A stretch of 26,700 nucleotides of DNA from an uncultured bacterium. Its GTDB lineage: Bacteria > Bacillota > Clostridia > Lachnospirales > Lachnospiraceae. The translations under genes and the position numbers were made by a program. The stretch lies in assembly GCA_905215625.1 (NCBI GenBank), contig CAJMQQ010000041.1, positions 1 through 26,700 on the forward strand, read 5' to 3'. Below, piece by piece: positions 24,033-26,700 of this stretch (position 1 is its first letter; every line of letters begins with the position of its first letter). The notes under the pieces were generated by a model, which saw only the letters and a program-made list of their open reading frames with translations, did not search any database and was not told the DNA's origin.

Positions 24033-24064
24033 GCGGACCCGCTTTTCTGGCTGGGTCCGCTTTT
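24033..24064 (+). terminator. intra-operon terminator-like hairpin before the sulfatase gene
   Basis: GCGGACCC (24033-24040) pairs perfectly with GGGTCCGC (24053-24060), followed by TTTTAG. The short T-run suggests partial termination and lower expression of the genes beyond. Confidence 0.7.
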
Positions 24065-24083
24065 AGTGTAAAGGAGATTGGAA

Positions 24084-25511
24084 ATGTCAAAGAAACGACC
24101 TAATTTACTGTATGTATTTGCGGATCAGTGGAGAGCCCATGCAGTAGGCTATAAGAAAGAAGATCCGGTAGTTACTCCCTGGATGGATCGGTTTTGTGAA
24201 GAAAGCGTATGCTTTTCCAACACTTACAGCACCTTTCCATTGTGCACCCCCCACAGAGGTTCTTTAATGACTGGCAAGTATCCGCTGTCTATTGGATTGT
24301 GGACCAACTGCAAAATCGGTCTGGAAGAAAAAATTATGTTAAAGCCCCAGGAAACCTGCATTGCCAATGTGCTGAAGGAAGAGGGCTATTCTACCGGTTA
24401 TATCGGAAAATGGCACCTGGATGCTTCCGAGCAGAACTTTACTTCCCATCCAGAGTCTGGAGCAAAAGACTGGGATGCCTTTACTCCGCCGGGAGAGAGA
24501 AGACAGGGATTTGATTACTGGCTGTCTTACGGCGCTTGCGACGAGCATCTAGATCCCCATTACTGGCAGGACACGCCAGAACAGATAAAACCAGGCAAGT
24601 GGTCTCCGGAATTTGAGACGGATAAAGCCTTAGAATATATGGAAAACCACAAAGACGATGAAAATCCATTCGCCCTGTTTGTATCCTGGAATCCGCCTCA
24701 CCTTCCTTACGAACTGGTTCCGGATGAATATTATGAAAAGTTTAAAGACGTAGATGTGTGTTGGCGTCCAAATGTTCCAGAAGAGATGCGGACTCCGGAA
24801 ATGGAAACCAAGGCCCGTCAGTATTTTGCAGCTGTGTATGGACTGGACATCCAGTTTGGCCGCATTTACGAGTATCTGCGGGAAAATGGTCTGGAAGAAA
24901 ACACCATCGTGGTACTGTCTGCCGATCATGGGGAAATGATGGGATCCCACAGCAAGATGAGTAAGAACATCTGGTATGAAGAATCCATCCACATTCCGCT
25001 GATGATCCGTCAGAAAGGCCGCCTGGTACCGGGAGAGTGCAGAGATATTTTTGCAAGTCCGGACCATATGCCGACGCTTTTGGAACTGCTGGGAGCTCCG
25101 ATTCCGGACACTTGTGAAGGCTACAGTCATGGGAACTGGATTTTAACCCACCCGGCAGAACCTCATACTGTTTACGCGCTGGATCCAGAAGCACCTCAGG
25201 ATATGTTTTTGTGCTCTTATCCAGGCGGAGCCGATATGGTTGCAGAGTTTTCTAAGAGAGGCCTGACCCACAAAGCCTACGGATGGAGAGGAATTAAGGC
25301 AGACGGATACACGTATGTGTGCTATAATGGATATGAGCCAGGGGAAGCGTCCCATGAATGGCTCTACGACTGCAAAGCGGATTATTATGAAATGAACCCG
25401 GAAGAAATCGCTCCTGACTGCCAGGACGAAAAAATCCTTCATTTCCGTAAGCGCTTGAGAGAATATCTGGATAAAATCGGCGATCCGTTTTTGTTTCCGG
25501 TATTAGAGTAA
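24084..25511 (+). CDS. sulfatase (type I, formylglycine-dependent), cytoplasmic
   Basis: Hydrolyses a sulfate ester. The 475 residues match family length. Metal-site residues DQ (14-15), the CxPxR motif CTPHRGSLMTG (54-64) with C54 as the residue to be converted to formylglycine, GKWH (108-111), NPPH (203-206) and SADHGEMMGSH (279-289) are all present, so the active site looks complete. There is no signal peptide or lipobox, which places it in the cytoplasm, where the substrate must be imported; the importer genes are directly upstream. Cysteine-type sulfatases in anaerobes need the radical-SAM maturase anSME, not encoded here. The start at 24084 follows AAGGAG; a TTG two codons upstream is an alternative. 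Substrate unknown; GlcNAc-6-sulfate or another host-glycan fragment is speculation. Confidence 0.93.
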   Translation: MSKKRPNLLYVFADQWRAHAVGYKKEDPVVTPWMDRFCEESVCFSNTYSTFPLCTPHRGSLMTGKYPLSIGLWTNCKIGLEEKIMLKPQETCIANVLKEEGYSTGYIGKWHLDASEQNFTSHPESGAKDWDAFTPPGERRQGFDYWLSYGACDEHLDPHYWQDTPEQIKPGKWSPEFETDKALEYMENHKDDENPFALFVSWNPPHLPYELVPDEYYEKFKDVDVCWRPNVPEEMRTPEMETKARQYFAAVYGLDIQFGRIYEYLRENGLEENTIVVLSADHGEMMGSHSKMSKNIWYEESIHIPLMIRQKGRLVPGECRDIFASPDHMPTLLELLGAPIPDTCEGYSHGNWILTHPAEPHTVYALDPEAPQDMFLCSYPGGADMVAEFSKRGLTHKAYGWRGIKADGYTYVCYNGYEPGEASHEWLYDCKADYYEMNPEEIAPDCQDEKILHFRKRLREYLDKIGDPFLFPVLE

Positions 25512-25535
25512 AGCTTTCATAAGGAGGATCAGACT

Positions 25536-26000
25536 ATGAACATGGATGCGTTATTTGAAAAAGTAGGAAGAACCATTGCTGTTACAGGAGAGGAAGCAGC
25601 GAAAAAGGCCAGGGAAGTGACGGAAAACGTCCAGCTCCGCGCTCAAATTGGAACGGAAAAAGGCCGTCTGAAAGAACTGTATGCCGCTCTTGGAAAGTGG
25701 TATTTTGAAACTTCCCAGGGAAAACGGGCAGAAAAAGAGAACCATCCGGAAGAAGAGCTGATTCGCGGCATTGAAATCCTGCTTGCACGGATTGAAAAGC
25801 TGGAAGAAAAACTGGATCCTTCAGAAGAAACCATCACTTGTCCTTCCTGCGGCGCAAAAGCAGAAAAGGAAGCGGCCTTTTGCAGTAAATGCGGTGCAAA
25901 AATCAAAAAAGAAGAGACGCCTCTGGCCGAAGTCATGCTTCAGCTGGAAGCGCCTCTAAAGCAAGGCCCATCAGAGGAATCAATGTTTGAAGAGCCGTAA
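25536..26000 (+). CDS. small coiled-coil zinc-ribbon protein
   Basis: A 154-residue soluble protein of unknown role. Residues 1-95 are charged and helical (likely coiled coil, KLEEKL near the end). A zinc ribbon of two CxxC pairs follows, CPSCG (102-106) and CSKCG (116-120). The tail is acidic. Similar helix-plus-ribbon proteins are common in clostridia without a known function. AAGGAGG precedes the ATG, and the gene is 24 nt from the sulfatase, so it is probably co-transcribed. The stop is only 3 nt from the stop of the convergent gene. Confidence 0.82.
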   Translation: MNMDALFEKVGRTIAVTGEEAAKKAREVTENVQLRAQIGTEKGRLKELYAALGKWYFETSQGKRAEKENHPEEELIRGIEILLARIEKLEEKLDPSEETITCPSCGAKAEKEAAFCSKCGAKIKKEETPLAEVMLQLEAPLKQGPSEESMFEEP

Positions 26001-26003
26001 TCC

Positions 26004-26513
26004 TTATCCGAACAGTACGCCTAAAACGCCGTAGGATAAAATAGACATAATCACAGTAGCGATTAAAATACCCAGGCAGATGGCAGGGAAGGATTTCCGG
26101 ATTTTCATGTGCAGCAGGGAGGCAATGAGAGCGCCGGTCCATGCTCCGGTTCCCGGAAGGGGGATTCCTACAAACAGAACCAGTCCCCAGAATTCGTATT
26201 TTTCGATCTGATCTTTCTTGCTCATGGCCTTGTTTTTCAGCCATAAAGCAACGGGACGAAACAGGCTGACGTGCTCCATCCATTCCAGAATCTTGTTGAT
26301 TAACAGCAGGATAAACGGAACAGGAAGAATGTTTCCGATAATGCACAGCGGAATTGCGGTGAGAATCGGAACGTTTAACAAGGCCGGAGATGCTGCCAGA
26401 AGGCCGCCTCGAAGTTCCAGAATTGGAATCATGGAAATAATAAAGACAATTACCTCTTTTGCCATGAAACCAGAGAGATTGGCTGTGAACCATTGTACAA
26501 TCGTGTCTACCAT
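26004..26513 (-). CDS. small multi-drug export-family membrane protein (COG2426)
   Basis: A 169-residue integral membrane protein with about four to five hydrophobic segments. Typical stretches are IPILELRGGL (29-38), IIGNILPVPFILLL and GLVLFVGIPLPGTGAWTGA, the signature of the COG2426 / Sm_multidrug_ex family. The family name is historical; transport of drugs is not established. It is a single-gene transcript with its own promoter at 26552-26580, and AGAGGA lies 10 nt before the start. It converges on the zinc-ribbon gene with 3 nt between the stops. Confidence 0.9.
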   Translation of the reverse strand: MVDTIVQWFTANLSGFMAKEVIVFIISMIPILELRGGLLAASPALLNVPILTAIPLCIIGNILPVPFILLLINKILEWMEHVSLFRPVALWLKNKAMSKKDQIEKYEFWGLVLFVGIPLPGTGAWTGALIASLLHMKIRKSFPAICLGILIATVIMSILSYGVLGVLFG

Positions 26514-26551
26514 AAATAAACAATCCTCTTTCTAAAAAAATAGTCCTTTCT

Positions 26552-26580
26552 ATCATACATGGAAATGACCGGAAGTTCAA
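26552..26580 (-). promoter_or_regulatory. promoter of the COG2426 gene
   Basis: Reading on the minus strand: -35 TTGAAC (26580-26575), exactly 17 bp spacer, -10 TATGAT (26557-26552), 38 nt before the start codon. Confidence 0.75.
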
Positions 26581-26601
26581 CTGAAAATGAAGAAAAGTCA
26601 G

Positions 26602-26645
26602 AATATCGTGCTGCACAATCTTTTGGCGTGCCGCACGATATTTTT
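26602..26645 (+). terminator. hairpin with T-run beyond the convergent gene
   Basis: AATATCGTGC (26602-26611) pairs perfectly with GCACGATATT (26633-26642), followed by more T to 26645; a smaller GCAC/GTGC pair lies inside. The T-run suits + strand transcripts, yet the last + gene ends 600 nt upstream. It may stop read-through from the sulfatase operon, or belong to the adjacent candidate mobile element. Confidence 0.65.
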
Positions 26646-26700
26646 GGCTCTTTGTCAAGAGTTGGGGTAAATTTATTTTTGAGGCACAGGAACGATATTC
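26646..26700. mobile_element. possible end of an ISL3-like insertion sequence
   Basis: The segment starting GGCTCTTTGTCAAGAG and continuing with TTGGGGTAAATTT resembles, from memory, terminal inverted repeats of clostridial ISL3-type elements. It is non-coding and cut by the window edge, and no transposase is visible. Weak, inference only. Confidence 0.3.

Noticed and set aside
24630..25194. Two overlapping minus-strand frames opposite the sulfatase
   Set aside because: Opposite conserved sulfatase motifs, with no ribosome sites or recognisable domains.
25933..26658. Minus-strand 241-codon frame overlapping the COG2426 gene
   Set aside because: It covers the promoter, terminator hairpin and a different frame of a clear membrane protein, and its sequence is low in plausible domains.

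Overview
The window looks like a chromosomal segment of a gut-type Firmicute of the Lachnospiraceae / Clostridium cluster XIVa kind. The signs are strong AGGAGG-type ribosome sites, a ferredoxin-dependent pyruvate oxidoreductase, a BMP-type nucleoside importer, YesM/YesN-type two-component proteins and a YtrA-type GntR/ABC module. This assignment is inference; there is no rRNA or other taxonomic marker, no tRNA, CRISPR array or prophage, and at most the edge of one insertion element at the right end.

Layout. (1) 1-1899 is the 3' two thirds of pyruvate:ferredoxin oxidoreductase, closed by a good terminator. (2) 1900-2383 is a long AT-rich control region with a near-consensus promoter, two terminator-like hairpins and two palindromic operator candidates. 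(3) 2384-13321 is a ten-gene + strand operon: deoC, BMP lipoprotein, a NupABC-type ABC importer, a nucleoside phosphorylase, a cytosine-deaminase-clade amidohydrolase, an Asp/Glu-racemase/arylmalonate-decarboxylase-like protein, a PreA-like flavin/iron-sulfur reductase, and deoB. (4) 13423-17075 is a GntR (YtrA type) regulator with an ABC ATPase and a large ABC-2 membrane protein, closed by a 53-bp bidirectional terminator. (5) 17160-20568 on the minus strand encodes a YesM-like sensor kinase and YesN-like AraC response regulator, divergent from (6) 20798-26000, a carbohydrate ABC importer (binding protein, two permeases, no ATPase), a cytoplasmic sulfatase and a small zinc-ribbon protein. (7) 26004-26513 on the minus strand is a COG2426 small membrane protein that converges with the zinc-ribbon gene at a distance of 3 nt.

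How it works together. In the main operon nucleosides would be bound by the lipoprotein, imported by NupABC and cleaved by the phosphorylase. The (deoxy)ribose-1-phosphate is isomerised by DeoB, and deoxyribose-5-phosphate is split by DeoC to acetaldehyde and glyceraldehyde-3-phosphate. The released base seems to be the substrate of the three extra enzymes. By comparison with remembered family members, the phosphorylase, reductase and amidohydrolase each lack residues that fix uracil recognition or the usual catalysis, so the operon may be built for an unusual nucleoside or base. This is the best candidate for an undescribed pathway here. The second system, a two-component-controlled importer with a cytoplasmic sulfatase, suggests uptake of an intact sulfated small sugar followed by intracellular desulfation.
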